From contig CAJSYZ010000001.1 of the NCBI GenBank assembly GCA_910574455.1, forward strand, positions 3,331,424-3,395,423: a stretch of 64,000 nt of DNA, written 5' to 3'. Positions 32,993-48,700 of the stretch are shown in pieces. Numbering within the stretch: the stretch's first letter is position 1; every line of letters starts with the position of its first letter. The notes beneath the pieces were generated by a model, which worked only from the letters and a program-made list of their open reading frames with translations, made no database searches and was not told the origin of the DNA. This DNA comes from Trichaptum fuscoviolaceum (lineage: Eukaryota; Basidiomycota; Agaricomycetes; Hymenochaetales; Trichaptaceae). Made by a program: the position numbers and the translations under genes.

Positions 32993-35341
32993 TCAACATT
33001 GTTTAGCATAGGTGCCGGAGCTCTTGCTCCCTGCTCCTTCATCAAGCTTGCCAGTATGTTTGCGCGCAGAACTATGCTCTGACCCGAGCTTAGCGAGTGT
33101 GTGCGCAGGGGAATCCGATTCCTTGAGACTTTCTGTAATCTCCATGATGTCTGCCACAAGTTGATCGACAAGCTAAGCCCCCAAAGACGTAAGTCTCTAA
33201 TATTGTGCACAATGAACCTTCGCAACTTACAGCTTCAGACAAATTTTCGCGTACAACTACGCGGAGAATTTCAGTCTTCTCCAGATCTGGGGCCAGCTCA
33301 TAGTTCGGCACGATCCTGACAACATTATCAGCAATAGGTTGTATGAATTAAAAACTATTTCCAACGCTTACCAGCCTTTCGACCTCAGCAGAGTCTGAAT
33401 CCACTTTTGTTCTATGTGTGGGTAAGTCTGTTTGAAGTCGTCCGTGAATCTAAATGCGACCACGGGGAGAGCTGGAGTGTAAACCTATGGGTTCAAGGCT
33501 CAGCGTAAATTTCGTCGTAAATAGCAAAGGGGAAACAATTTAACCTCGATATCTTCCTCGTTGGCGACTGCCTGCTTCACATTCGCAATCAAGCCTGCTC
33601 CGGCATTTTCTGCAGGACGATGAACATCACTCAGGACTGTGTAGTACCCACTACGCTCCAGCGCACGGCTCAACAATCGAGCATTCTTCATGTCGGCCAA
33701 TGCAATGCGACGATATCCTTCAAAGCCCAGATGAACGAAGTTGAAATATTGGGCAATGATTGGAGCTGCGGGCCTGGAGAAATTCAGCGAGAAGCTGAAC
33801 TCGACTGACCCCAGATAGTGTAGCTCGAATATCAGATCCTTTGGTAGATGGGCTTTGTCCCTCCAGACGACCCACCCGACGCCAACGTAAGCCAATCCAA
33901 ACTTGTGGCCGCTACATAATTTATTCAGCTTCTTTTCGAAACATGCGTTATGAAATGGATGGGACTAACGATGTGTTAATAGAGACCACACGAGGTAATC
34001 TAAAATCCCAAGGCAACTTCGGCTAAAGTGCGAACGACATTCAACAACTAATCTGAATACACAAACGCAAATGTACTGACGGTTGCGAAAGGTGCGACAA
34101 ACCCTCCGGAAGCACCATCCACTATAACAATTGTATGTTAGAAAGAATACCGGTATACGAGCATCTGCCTACACACCGTGGATGGGCACCGAATGACCAG
34201 TCCGCTGTTCATACTCGTCTAGGAGATCTGACATTTCTTTTACAGGCTCATAATGACCGGTATAGGTGCCTTTATTTGGACATAAGATAAATGCTCAGGA
34301 GCGGTACCAGTGCAACTCACTGCCCAATATAACGAAAACACCGATTGTGTTTTCGTCCACATACTCCATTGCTTTCTTCGGGTCGAGCCTATAGTGCGAT
34401 TCTACAGAGATAGGAACAAGGCGGCATTCGACTTCGAAATACCGCGCAAACTTCTCCAAAGCCACTTGCGCGTTGGCTCCCATCACGATGTTCGGTCCAG
34501 GCTCATGGATGCTCTTCCCCGCAGCCTTGCGCTTTGCTTGCCAAATACGTTTCATGGCCAGCCCGCCAAGCTGAATAGCCTCGGACGATCCAGTAGTAGC
34601 AGTGCCTATAGCTTGCTTGCTATTAGGAGCATTCCACAGATCAGCCAGCATCGAGATGCCTATGAGTCTTATAAGTAACTATGGTCGGCGTGTGTCATAC
34701 TTGACACGTACAACGTGTATGCAATATCTCTGTGAATGTATAAGGGTACGCTCAGTTCACCGTTAGTCATTTCTTTTGACTGCAAAGCTTACGCGTCATA
34801 GGGTATTCATCTTGATCGATAAGATTCTTCGACATGTTTTCCTGCATAAGCTTGTCCGCTTGAGTCGGCATCCTGTAGATTGCATAATTTCAATGCTCGG
34901 GCTTCCTTCATAACACAAGCCAATCTACCATGTGTGGACAAAGGAGGCCAAGTTCAAAAGAGGGTTTCCGTCAAGTTCCAGCTCGTCATGGATGACTTGG
35001 TATGCGGAGTCTGCGTCCGTTCCCTAGCCAGGATGTCAGTGGTATGAGCTATGATTTCAAGTATGATTCTCACCGTGGAAGGAATTTTATACTTCGGAAT
35101 CGGCATAGTCCCATAGCGCGCACCATATGCAGAAGCTGATTTAGAGATGTCGGTCTTCGTAAGATGGGTTGCATGGGTTTTGTGGTCCTATTGATGTAAA
35201 GCTGAGCAACGACGAATGGATAGTAGTATTTGATCTCACCCTAGACTCCTGGAGGAGCCTGTCCGGATTGATGTGCTAGAAAGAGAGATGTAGTTAATAT
35301 CAAGGGCAATGGCGGCGAGGACATACTTTCGAAAGAGCCAT
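32993..35341 (-). CDS. GAD1: Glutamate decarboxylase (PLP-dependent)
   Basis: Converts L-glutamate to GABA and CO2 in the cytosol, feeding the GABA shunt and acid or oxidative stress tolerance. Exon 1 gives MALSK, then [43 protein letters not shown] and the group II decarboxylase core: [16 protein letters not shown], [58 protein letters not shown] and [16 protein letters not shown]. The PLP Lys lies in [20 protein letters not shown]. The C-terminal domain includes [15 protein letters not shown] sequence, [20 protein letters not shown] and, over a last intron, [19 protein letters not shown] basic tail ends TYAKQC at 32993. Ten or so short introns. A C-terminal calmodulin site is not evident. 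Confidence 0.92.
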
Positions 35342-37106
<1,765 letters not shown>

Positions 37107-37277
37107 CGAGACCGAGATGCATACCAAGCTTCGCATTAGCACCAAACCCCATACTCTTACCTGCACTTAACTCATTTTGTCCCCAAAGCAATATGTGAAT
37201 TGGTTTGATTACTATGCAGCATACAAAGCGAACGTGATAAATATAGAGAACGAACGAACTAGTCCAAATGGAGCCGC

Positions 37278-38765
37278 TCATCGGTTCCACGAAAGTAGTG
37301 ACATGTCACCCAAACGTCTGGAAAGTTGGACATAAGTGATGATATTTGGCGAGAGAGGAAATGTCAAAATACCTTGGTTTAACCAAATGACGTATTAAAC
37401 CTGCTGTGCCTAGCACAGCGAAAAGCGCTGCGGCTGCAACGTAAGCCCATCCTAGGAAGGGATTCTTGCCACCCATCCAAGACACAGTGGAGATTACAAT
37501 CGACTTAGTGCCCTTGAACGGCCTTACGGGGTAGTCTTGTGAAATGCATAAGTTTCCGGATGAGTTCGACTACATAGATGCCACGTACTCATGTTCACAG
37601 TGATCTGATATGTTCCCTTCAACAGCTTATCATTGTCATTCCTTCCCCACAGCTTCGTGAAAGTCGGCAGCCCCGCCGTCCGCATCCAATTATGGAAGTG
37701 CTCATCGTCATGGAGGTTTGGTAAATTCGACTCATTGTAGCCATTGGGGAAGCGTTGAATCCAGTTCGGTGGCGGTTGGATCTGTGACAGATCCGAGTAG
37801 CCGGGCGCCGAAGAATATTTCTTGGCCTCTCCTGGCCAAGCAATGCCCTTCTCTGAAAAGGTGAAATTACCACCATCCGTGACCGGTGTCAGCGAAGGAC
37901 TGAATGTATCTAGAGTATATTAAATATTTAAAACACATAAAAAAGTTGAGACGGACGGAAACTCACCATTGAAGTAGGAGTTTGCAATGAGACCGCATGG
38001 CCAGATTATAATGGAGCCATTCGTGGCCAGGGGTTTGCAATCACTGTTTTTCAAGTCATCGAAGGATACGGCCTTTCCTCGCAGCTGATCTGTATTCACA
38101 CTCTTGACATATCGACGATGATTTTGAAAGAAGTTTGTGAGCTTGTAGTACAACAGTACGGTCGGTTCGAGATCAGCGGGTACATCGAAACGAACGAAGC
38201 ATTGTTGCGCTTCGCTCGAGTTCCCCGCTGCGGCGTTGTTCACGAAAGCGTATTGCGGTTTGTTGGGCTGAAGGTGAGCATCGGAGGATCGGAGACGATA
38301 GCTAAACGTCGGCATGTCGACAAAGTTTGCGTCCGAAAGAGACGTCGAAGGAGAAAGGGTATCACAGTCTGTGTAGTCTAGAGTGATTTCGGTCACCTAT
38401 CGTCAAGACATCAGAGAATGGTACTCAAAGAAAGATTTCAGAGTTACTCACAAGACTACTTCCCCATATTAGCAGGCCTCCTATGGGAGCAAAGAGAATT
38501 CCAATAATAAATAGAGTAGGTAGCACAGTCTTTGGGGTCAAAATAGGCTGCCATGCCTTCAGACGCTGTTGCTTGAAGGCAGTATCTGCGGAAAACAGTC
38601 AGAAATCTTCAATTTAGACCAATGTTCCAGGATGCCGTCCGCCGGAGGCATAAGCTCACTTGCTGGTCTCCTCCAGCCGCCTTTCTGCTTTGGCTGCGGT
38701 TCAACGCCAGAGTCTTGCGAGTTGTCGTCAGTGTCGGCGTTCCGGCGTCGCCTGAAGATGGCCAT
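37278..38765 (-). CDS. CDC50/LEM3 family phospholipid flippase subunit
   Basis: Non-catalytic beta subunit of P4-ATPase flippases, needed for their exit from the ER and for lipid flipping at Golgi, endosome or plasma membrane. The N-terminus [18 protein letters not shown] is cytosolic. Then come [19 protein letters not shown] and helix 1 ([20 protein letters not shown]), a large extracytosolic domain with [72 protein letters not shown] and FNGYNESN-type N-glycosylation sites, and helix 2 ([19 protein letters not shown]). The end is [15 protein letters not shown], reached through a last intron at about 37310-37355. Without that intron the frame would end in unrelated residues, so the spliced form is preferred. 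Complete. Confidence 0.93.
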
Positions 38766-39127
38766 GGTGGAGGAGAGAGACAAGAGTGATGAGCGCAGTT
38801 GTCCGAACGGCGGGGGAAGGCGGTGTGTAACCAGTATGATGTCCGCTCGGCAACACCTCGCCACTCGTCCTAAATTGGGTCGTTTACTCATCACACACGT
38901 CTCAGCCAACACACCGCAACATAAGGACACACGCGTGAGCCCAGTAAGATTTCTATCCAATGCTCCTTTTCATAAAACGTCTACACTGGCGCATTCAGAC
39001 TATACAATGTTAAGGATATTAAAGGTGTAAGGGTATAAGAGATTATCCAGCTATGCATATTAATAGGTCGTGATCAATCGTGTCATCTTCGTGAAGTAAC
39101 CAACGTCTGTCCGAGCTGTGCACGGCG
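38766..39127. other. Intergenic, CDC50-like promoter and HOOK 3' flank
   Basis: About 360 bases between two minus-strand genes. No gene seen. Confidence 0.4.
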
Positions 39128-42100
39128 TTAATACGACTTCTTCAGATACATCTTCCGAGAGTTAATGGACCACTCACACTTACTCGTTGTCGGGCTAGCC
39201 AGCTCGTTGGACCCGCCTTTCCTTGATGGCTTTGTTTACTGAGATGCTCCAAGGCCCTTTGCTCGCCCAGACCGTGCAACATTTTCAGCATGAGTGACTG
39301 CTCCCTGTCGTACCGAGCTTGCATGTCTTGAATCGTTTTCTGAACATATGATTTAGTGGTTGCCAATGTAGGAGGTTACTCTCAGTTACCTTGAAGCGTT
39401 CTATTTCATCCTCAAGAATCTTCATCTGCGACTTGGAACCCTCGCTCTCCTCGAAAATTCCCTACATGCATGTGAATATACATTTCGCGATTGAATGGAG
39501 AGGGTTAGCTTACAGGAGATCCAGCATTCGAGCGCGAGTGCTCTGCCCTGAAAAGCTTATCTTGTTGCTTAATGAACTGCAAATGTGTTTCAGCCATGCA
39601 TTAGTGTGCTGAATTGAATATTTGTACTCACAGCCTTAGCCTTAGTCAACTTTCCTTGAGTAGTATTCAATTGTTCCTTGATGGCCACATTCTCTTCGTG
39701 AAGGCGTAGTAGGCGAGCTTTGATGTCCTCGGGCACGTCTTTACCGTTGACGGACGCCCGCAAGTCACTGCAATGTACTCGGTGAGTATTCCCGTAAACG
39801 AATAGCACAGTCATTCACCTAAAGTTACGCTCCCTTTCGAGCAGTCTTTCCCTCTGGCCGATACCCTCACTCTGCAACGTGATTTTCTCCAATAAAAGGC
39901 CATTGATCTGTTCGAGCTGCATCTTATTTTTGTCCGATAGTTCCTTCATCTGGTTCTGCAGTTTGGTCATATCGGATTCTAAGCCAGCTTTATCCTCGTT
40001 CACAGATTCGCGCAGAGTGGCAAGAATCTCAAGTTGATCCTTATTCACAAGATTCACTGCGAACCGCTGTCAGATTGGAGATGGAAAAAATAAAGGGAGT
40101 CGACTCACAATCAGACTTCGCGATAGTTAGCTCCTTTGACTGGCTGTCAAACTTCACTTCGAGTTCCGCATGATCTTTCCGGAGAACATCCAGTTGGTCC
40201 ACAGTCTCATTCAATCGTTGTCGAAGAGCAATTGCAGCTTCAGCTCTAATACAACTTCATTAGAAAATTAGACGCCCAATATAGCATGGCACATACCCGT
40301 CTCCCATTGATTTTCCGGACCGGATCTCCTCTAGATCTCTCTGTAGTACCAACTTCTCCCGGTGGGCTGCAAGATAATCTGCTTCGTACCTCGACTTCAT
40401 GCGGTTCGCGTCTTCGAGAAGATTTTCGAGAATAAGTATGCGGCTTGTATCAGCCTGATTGGTCTTCGCCGACTCCAGATCACGCTTGAGCCTCCGAATC
40501 TCAAGCTTCAGGTCCGTCATCGTGCGTCCGGAAAGTGCATCATCCAGTTCCCCTCCGAGTCCCTGGTTCACATCGTCTTCTTCAGTCGGTGTACCAAGAA
40601 GCTCAGCTTCTGTGAATTCGTTCATGTTGCCCGATTCGCCATTAGTCGGAGACAAGAGTGCCTTGCTGATTGGCCTGGACGCAGAGAGTTCGAGTTCCCG
40701 CACACGCTCTTGATATAACTCCAACGCCTCGCTATCCTTTTGACGTTCTTCGGCTGAAATCTTTAGAAGTGTACGTGCCTGTTCAAGCTCAAACTTTAAA
40801 CTGTCTATCTCCTTGGTTTTCGCGGATCCTCGAGCTTCCAAGTCCGTAATCTGATACTTGTAGGATTCTAGCAACGGTTTAAACGCCGAAACTTTGCGAT
40901 ATTCTTCTTCAAGAGATGCGTTCTTGTCAACAAGCGTGGCATTTTGCTCTTCAAGAGCCTAATAATCCCGGTCCATAAGTTTAATTCAAAAAGATCAAAT
41001 TCAGTTACAGACCTTGATTCGTCGTCGAAGATCTGCACTCTCTTCCAGCTTCTTCTTGTACTTTTCCATTACATTCTCCGTCTTCTGTAGTTTATCAGCG
41101 GCATGGCGATATCTTTTTAAGATAAAGATTCATTGTCGCTCGGAAGGCCCTTAAAAGTACTATCCACTCACTCATCCACCTGGTCTTTTAGTTTCGCCGC
41201 TTCATCGGCAAGGACTTGTAGTTCATCGACTTTATGCTGGAGGTCCTCAACAATTCGATGATGCTTATCGAGCTCCGTCTCAGCGGCATTAAGATTGTCT
41301 TCACTCTTTTGCCTTATTCAAGGGTCTTAAATCGAGTGTAAAAGACCAATAGGAAGAATTGAAGAACTCACAACTCGGCTCGTAGTTTGTCAATCTCGGA
41401 CCTTAGTATGCTGTCCGTCCTATCACTTCGACGACTATCCAATTCGCGCCTAAGCTCTCTTAGCCGCGTAAGCGCATCTTCCTTCTCAGCCAAAGCGTCA
41501 TCCAAACTTGTTTGCAGAGTGCTGTGTTCCTCGAGCATATTCTTGTACACATTTTCTAAAGTTTCCTTTTCTGCAAGAATTTTGCTGCGTTCAGCCTGGA
41601 TCTCATAGTAATGATCATCGCTGACCAAGTAATTAGTACATGAAGAGGCGGAGGGGATGAACAGTCATACTCGGTCATGCTAGCGCCTCGCGCCGGAGTT
41701 CGTGAGCCATCCGATGGTCTGAGTTTAGACATGACCTGCACGGTATCAAATTAGTGAATAATTCTCAGTAATTCCACAAAAAGAAGACTACCTGTTCGAT
41801 AGCCTTCATCAGGTAGTGTTGGTCCTCCTGACCAAGCTTCTGTATCCTTTCAATGACCTCTTTGTTTTTCTCACTCTGAACCGCAATAGCAATGGCCAGT
41901 CTGCACATAGCTAAGGTAGCCACAACGTCATTGTCCTTGGCCATTGCCTGTAGGTCCGGTACATCTAAGGCAGTAGTAGGCTGTCGGATGACATCCGACA
42001 TATACTGTGTCATTAGACGATATAGCCGCTTAAGAGATGTAGCTCTGAGGACCCAATTCTCGGAGCCATGAGCGGTGGGCCGAGCAGTGTGACGAAAGTA

Positions 42101-42296
42101 CTCGGAATCACTTGTTGAGGGCAGTCAGACAAGTACAAGCCAAGGTAGACATTGCTACATACACGACCTGAAGGACCTCAAAGAGAGGCTCGCCATCGCT
42201 CAAGTCCGACACCGACACCACCGGCCTCTCAAGCTCGAAAGTAGCTAAGAAAGCGAAGAAGGCATCTTGCTCTCGTTGCTGATGCTCAGCCGCCAT
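39128..42296 (-). CDS. HOOK family dynein adaptor protein
   Basis: HOOK proteins link early endosomes, through a C-terminal cargo region, to dynein and kinesin-3 for microtubule transport; fungal Hok1/HookA are the models. The N-terminus MAAEHQQREQDAFFAFLATF-ELERPVVSVSDLSDG begins the HOOK domain. It continues with TQYMSDVIRQPTTALDVPDL, VATLAMCRLAIAIAVQSEKN and QEDQHYLMKAIEQVMSKL. From about residue 190 to near the end the protein is a long coiled coil (HSTLQTSLDDALAEKEDAL, LESYKYQITDLEARGSAKT, KMQLEQINGLLLEKITLQS). The final part reads TIQDMQARYDREQSLMLKML and GPTSWLARQR. The last exon is uncertain: reading through ends at 39142; using the GTAAGT donor after QR ends at 39128 with RKSY. Confidence 0.87.
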
Positions 42297-42788
42297 ACAG
42301 CAGTCCTGACCAGCGTTGATTTATGTCGAGCACAGACGGCCGCTTTTCAGCTTTAGTGTTGTTGTTGTTGTTGTTGTGATCGCGGAGCCAGTCGTTGTCA
42401 AGAGCGGAGAATGTAGTGGGCGCAGCCTGAGTACCAGGAATCAATTCCTTCCGTTAGAAGCTGGCGCTTAGGGTAAAGGCACGCGTTTAGGTCGCGTCGC
42501 GTCACCCCGTAGTAGACCCTGACGGAATTAACTCAGATAAACCTCGAGGCCGGTCAAGGTCCTCAAATGCCCTGTTCACATAGATATCTTAAGGACTACC
42601 AGACATAAATCATAGACAATCGCATTTAAATAAAGTAGCATTTGATACAATACAATGTGTGGTAGGAGCTCTGGTGTACCGAAGAAACAAGAGAAAGCCA
42701 AAGAATAAAAGCAGTCAACAAAATATCACAGCTGATCATTATTAATCTATTGATATACAGCGCGAGCAACCTGATTAGAACGCTCGCG
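42297..42788. other. Intergenic, HOOK upstream region and NOT1 3' flank
   Basis: About 490 bases. It includes a (GTT)n microsatellite at 42358-42377, 60 bases before the HOOK start. AT-rich sequence from 42560 fits the NOT1 3' UTR. No gene seen. Confidence 0.45.
42358..42377. repeat. (GTT)n microsatellite
   Basis: Six and two-thirds uninterrupted GTT repeats in the presumed 5' leader of the HOOK gene. Confidence 0.85.
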
Positions 42789-45700
42789 TCAAAGAGAAGC
42801 AGCCGCGTCAAGGACTGTTCTACTTACTCCTTCCAACATCAGGGTAACCTCGGGAGCAACATGAATGAACTCTTTTTTCCAGAAATCATACTTCGGATTA
42901 CGCAAAAGCTCGATGAATGTAACCAGAGCGCCCCATGGATGTGGGCGATGAACAATGAAGCGCTCTAGCAGAACGCGAGTCATAATTTCCTTGAATCGTT
43001 CATTGCTGACCTCGGCGAACAGGTACAGAAGAAGGGAGCTGAACCAATGTGTATGCGCATTCGGGTAGCGAAGGTGTAGAATCATAGCACTGATAAGGTG
43101 ATGTTGCCCTGTAGACAAGAGTGTGTTTAAATTAGTAAACGAATAAGGATAATTCGAAAAAAGACCACAACGTACCTTCAGGATCCAAGTTAACTGCCAA
43201 GTACATGAGGGCTACAACACCGGGATCAGCGGGGACAAAGAGGGCTGATCCACTGCGGGCCTTCGCTTGTGCAACAGAGGACACGCCGATGTACATGACA
43301 ACGGCATTCATCAAGGATAAGTTATACGTTTCCTCCCCTTCTCCTCCGGGAGTGCGAAGCCTATCCTTGAGAGCAGCAAGGGACGCTGGCGTGGCGCGAT
43401 TCAAGAGGCACTGGTCCAGGTAAGTTCGTAGATCACCATTTTTGAGAATAAGTGTAAAGTCGGAGAGGATAGGAGGGATTGGACCCATTTCCGGGATGGA
43501 GTCAAAGCTGAGCCCACGGAGATGTGGATCTGGGAGAGTGATGGATGTGGGGAAAGCACTAAGGATAACATTGCGGAGCTGCACACAGCGAGGGGGGATG
43601 ATGTCACACAGGGTGAAATAGTATTCGCTTAGGAAGTCAGGGAAGTCATGAAGGAGGACAAGGAGTAAGCGGAGAGTGCCACGGTAGAGGTTTCGCGATG
43701 CACTCGACATCTTCGCGGAACGGAGGAAGGGCGCAAGGAACTTGAACAGTGCCAATAGTAGCTTATGGAAGGCAGACCAGCCTTCGCGATTTTCGGATGT
43801 AAGCAATTTTGGCATGAATAGACGGTGTGAAATAAGGGTCATCCAAGAAAACGCAAAGCCAGGGAAATAGACAGGCTGCAAAGAACTGAATGTATCGCAC
43901 AGGGCGATTAGCAACTGGAAGTATGCATTTCCGAGATACGCTTCGATTGCATGTAAATCATTGAGTAGACTCGAGAAGAACCTGAAGAATGGCTTCTGTT
44001 GAAACGCTATGCCTTGTTCTTCATGCATATTGGCGACCACAAGTACGACGATGGAGAGTATCTTTTTGAAGTAATGGACCTTCGCGTGAACATTGTCTGT
44101 ACCAGTAGCGTCACCGTGGTACTTGATGATGTATACGATGAGCCTAGATATCGCATCGAGAGCAAGGAACTGGTTTTCGTAATCGCCTTGGGCAATACAA
44201 GCGGTGTAATGCGCGGCACTTGTCTCAGCACAGACTCGGAAAAAGAAAGACGAAACATCTTCAGCCTTCAGAATTCCCTGTTTCGTGAGCTGGGTGATAT
44301 ATGGCACGAATGATTTTTCGGGTGTGGATGATCGCTGGAATACGTTTACCCACTGCTGGAAACACTTCAATAGCAGTGCATGAAGCTGCTCGTTTTCCGG
44401 TTTCGCAACAGTGGTATTCTCTGGTGCCTGCGCAGGGGGAGGCTGGCGGAGACCGTTGCGCAAATCATTCAGAAGAGAAACAACCCTGGGGGTGCATGTC
44501 AGATTTGTGATATAGAGTAGATATAAACCACATACTGCTCCGTAGCCTTGCCGTTTTGAACCAGCTCTTGCAAAGCATCAAGTGCATATGGAACGCTCTG
44601 CCGCGACGCAAGCGGAGGTTCCATGGTGAGGCATTCACGAAGGAATCCCGCTGCGAAGTCTTGGAGACTGGGACGAGGATTGAGTCCCAGCCATTTCGCA
44701 AGTTGCATATCCTCGTCCGTGATGGTAATCAGACCATTTCGAAGAAGAGTCACGGTGACCGCAACATTGAATTTACGCTGCATGATGTTTCAGAACATCG
44801 ACTCCGTTAACAATAATAATGCTCACCTCGTCCTCTGCGAAGATCAACCAATTGGTTGCCTCCTTTTTCACTTCCACGTATTCCTTACACAGTTCCTTGA
44901 GCAATGTGACGTAAACGTCTCTACCGACCTGCGACGGTGTCTTGTACAGAAGTTGCACAATCTTCTGCGACATGAGCAAAGGCGCGCGGAGACGGTCTGT
45001 GCATTCTTGCAAAATTGTACGGAGGAAAGGAACCAATGAATGGAGTTCATGGTTCGGGGGCACAGTAGACAAAGTTGGGAATGGACAAGTCGCGAGCGAT
45101 GCTTCCACTTTTTCAATGAGCAACTAGGAAAAACACATATATTAGCAAAACATTGAGAGGATTCAGTAAGATACATACGTTGAACTGATCTTGAGCGACG
45201 TAACCCGAGGCCAACATGGCAGCGGCCTGTGACTCTTGAGTAGGCGAGGGAGGGAATCCTTGTCCAAGACCGTCACGGGTATATTGTACAGTCGAGCTCG
45301 GCCTACTCGTAAGGCGACGGCTGTTATCGATGCCTGTATTATACCATTGGTCAGTAGAAACTCAAGTGATAAGAGCTGAAGGTCTGCATACCAAACTCAT
45401 CATATACACGTAATTGGTGAGGTTGCAAGCCCGTGAGTTTGATGCGCAATGGATCAGGTAAATTGGAGATGTACGGAGTCTGCATAGCAGCTGGGTCCCA
45501 GAACAATTGTCCGGGGCGAAGCTCGCGGTGACGTCTTCTCAAGTCAAACGAGGTGGCGAGAGCAGCATCAACTTCCCTGGTCGCACGTTCCATAGCCGCT
45601 TTCTCGATTGCTTCGCATGCAATATTCAGGTTGTCGGAGACGAGTAGTAGAACAACTTGTTCAGGTACCACTTGTTCACTGAAGCCATGATCGTTCAAGT

Positions 45701-48700
45701 AAGCCCTCATATGGCCCGGCATATTCTGTCTCAAGGGATCTTTGCATGTCACTAGTGCAAGACTACCGGCAAGCTTCTGTCCAGCAAGATGGGCAGCTTT
45801 ACGCATCTTCTCTTCACTGACCTCGGATGCGAAGTCCTTGATCCCTAGTTCACGGGTTGTTATGGTTGCAATAGTCACAGACCTCTCTACAACCGGCAGG
45901 ATGATCTAATGGAAATTCGTCGCGTGAGTGAAGATAGTGCAAGGTGAATTAAGCAAGCCTACCTCGCGTACGGAACGATCAACAGCTTCTTGTACAGCCC
46001 TTTTGAAAACAGGATTGCCGTGCAAGAGTGCAAGCTGAGGATTGACCACAACCGAGTTCGACAAGGCTGTTAGAATCTCCTCGATATGAACTCCAACATT
46101 TCGATCACTCTCTGCTGCAGCCGCAGATCCGAGGGAGATAATTTGTGAGTCTCCAGGAACTTGCTGCGCATGGTCATACCCACCGATTGGCAATGCGTCA
46201 ATGTCAGGGACGTATTCAGGAAGACCAGGACCGGCCATGGACTCGGCAGGTGGTCGGCTGCGCAGGATGTTTGCGACTTCGACCTTGTCCAGGTCCAATC
46301 CAAGGGACTTGCACAAGACTTCGATCTCGAATTTGAGGTTCAGCTTCAGCTCGGCATAATAGTATAATTCTGCAAGTAACCCAATGACGGCCATCAACCA
46401 CGGGTTCGGAGGCTTGAAAGCTTTTGATTTCCCTGCCCATTCAAGTACCTTGCAGGTAAAAGGGATGGCGATGATGAGCTTATCACTATCCGCACCCTCG
46501 ATCAAAAACTCCTTGAACGCCAAATTCTTGTGCTTGATAGGCTTGTCGCGAGCCAGCGTAATTTGACCAAGCCATGAGGCGAGATTCTTCAAAATTGTGC
46601 GGTCGGAAGTCGAAGATTTGGTTTTCTCGGCATTTAGCATGACCGCAGACTTGACAAATGTCTCGTGGAGAACAAATTTGGCGAGCACTTTGCTATCTAT
46701 GCCATCGAGGAAGCGGAGGTAAAGTTGGTGATTGTTGGGTTCGGTGCTGACACGCTGATCGACCAGATATTGTGCCAGCCATCGTGAATAGACGTCCTCG
46801 AATCGCTCCTTCATTTCTGCGAGTTTGTCATCAAAGTTGCTGGGCGCAAGATTGTTAATGATAAAAAGAACTTTATCTGACACCTCCTCAGGAGGAACCT
46901 CAAAGCTCTCAGAATCAATAGAATCGGGTCTGATAGAGGTAAATACTGGTTGAGGCTCAACTGCCACATGTGAAAGGGTGAAGCCTTGCAGTTGTAAAGC
47001 GGCGCCTGCAGACGGACCCTCTGCTGGAGCTGCGAATGCTCTGCGGACGTTTTCCACAATGTCCGGTCGTTGTTCCGCAAGATGAGGAATCTCCAATAGA
47101 GCTTGACAAAGTGGCTTCCATTCCGGTAACCGCGATTCAAATCTTAGAAGAGCACCAACACCAAATTTAAACAAGTTGGTGTCAGGGGGGCACTGAAGTG
47201 CATCCAGGACATAGCGAATGGCGATTCCGAGAGGGATATAGTCGACTAGCTGGTGTTGAATGAGGGAGCCGAAGAGGTAACCGGTCATGCCCAGCTCGCG
47301 AGCAGGGTAGAACGACTGGAAGAACTTGTATTCGTCGAATAAGAAATGTAGCATGCAGGAAAATATTTCGTGATCACGGGGATTAGTTGATTCTTTCTTT
47401 CGTTGGAGTAGCTGGATGACTTGATCTATGGTTATCTGTTCATCATACATTTGCTTGTAGATTCCGTCGACCTCGGCCTCAATGTCTGGCGTGTAGCTCA
47501 CAACAGAGAAACCGGGTTCTTGGTCAGAACCAGGAGCTAGATTCATCAGCCTGGGATGAATCTGAAGGCACGCATTGCGGACTTCTAGACAATACTCCGC
47601 ATCCCGATCATCCAGGAGTGAAGAGCTGGAGTGAACACAAGTTAGGTTAATACAGATATCTTCAGTGATGACCACTTACTGCATACGAAGGGTCCTCAGG
47701 AAAATGGTTATGGTTGGAGCACTAAGAGCCATAGTTTTTGTCTCTGCATTAGGATCAAGAGTCCTTGCGATCTTTTCGTTTTGAGCTTTAAGGTCCAGGA
47801 AAGTGATAACGGCGCGCAAGAATTCCGCTCCATGTGCACTGACATTATCTGCGAGCCATTTGTCAAGGTTCAGATATTCGCGCCTGGAAGCCAAAGACGC
47901 GACATCAAGCGCAAAGGTGAACGGTCGAACTTCTAGGAGGGAGTCAAGGATTTTGAGGTCTTGCGCGACATCGAGGATGCGGGTGATGTTCAATGGATTT
48001 TCCTCGTAAAACTCGCGGAGCGCAGTCGTGAGGTATGTCGGCTCTATCTGCCAGATGCGCATGAACACGAGCTGGTGGTTGGGATGGCCAGCAAGGAACA
48101 TGCCAAGGAGTTGTCTGGAGTATTCATTTTGGAGCTTATTCCACGGCCTGGGAACCTGCAACAAACCCATATGCACAATGTCTGCACTAATGCGCATGGC
48201 TTTGTCCAGCATGTCTCGCACACAAGTTCGCACGTCCGCATTTTCGGAGTCTCCTAGGCGAACAAGGACTTCAAAAAGGTCAAGGGAGTTCCATGTATGG
48301 CTCTGTACGTTCGCAGCCAGTGACTTGATTGTCGGGCTCGCAGAAGCAACGTCTTCAACAGCTACAACGCGACGTCCCGGGAGGGTTACGAAGTTGAAGG
48401 TATCACTGGGAAGAGAGAGAAGGGCGTCAAGTAAGCGGAGTTGGTATAAGGAATTCTTCCAATTCGTCCAAAAGCCAGCCACAGCAGGCTTGTCGGCATC
48501 GCGAGGTGAGTTCACAAGGATTGCGATGAGAAGTTTGAGCGTGGCTGTGTCAACGCCAGAGCGGTCAGGCCAATCAAAGGCTTCGATAACTTTACTCCAG
48601 TTGAGCTTAGCCCTCTGAAAAATGCATCCCAGATGAGCAAAACGCTATAGAAGCACCACAAAGCAAACTCACCAGACTGCTTATAGCCCGAACCAATGCA

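Noticed and set aside
42108..42296. HOOK first exon as a separate short gene
   Set aside because: Its HOOK-domain sequence continues in the next exons after a normal intron.
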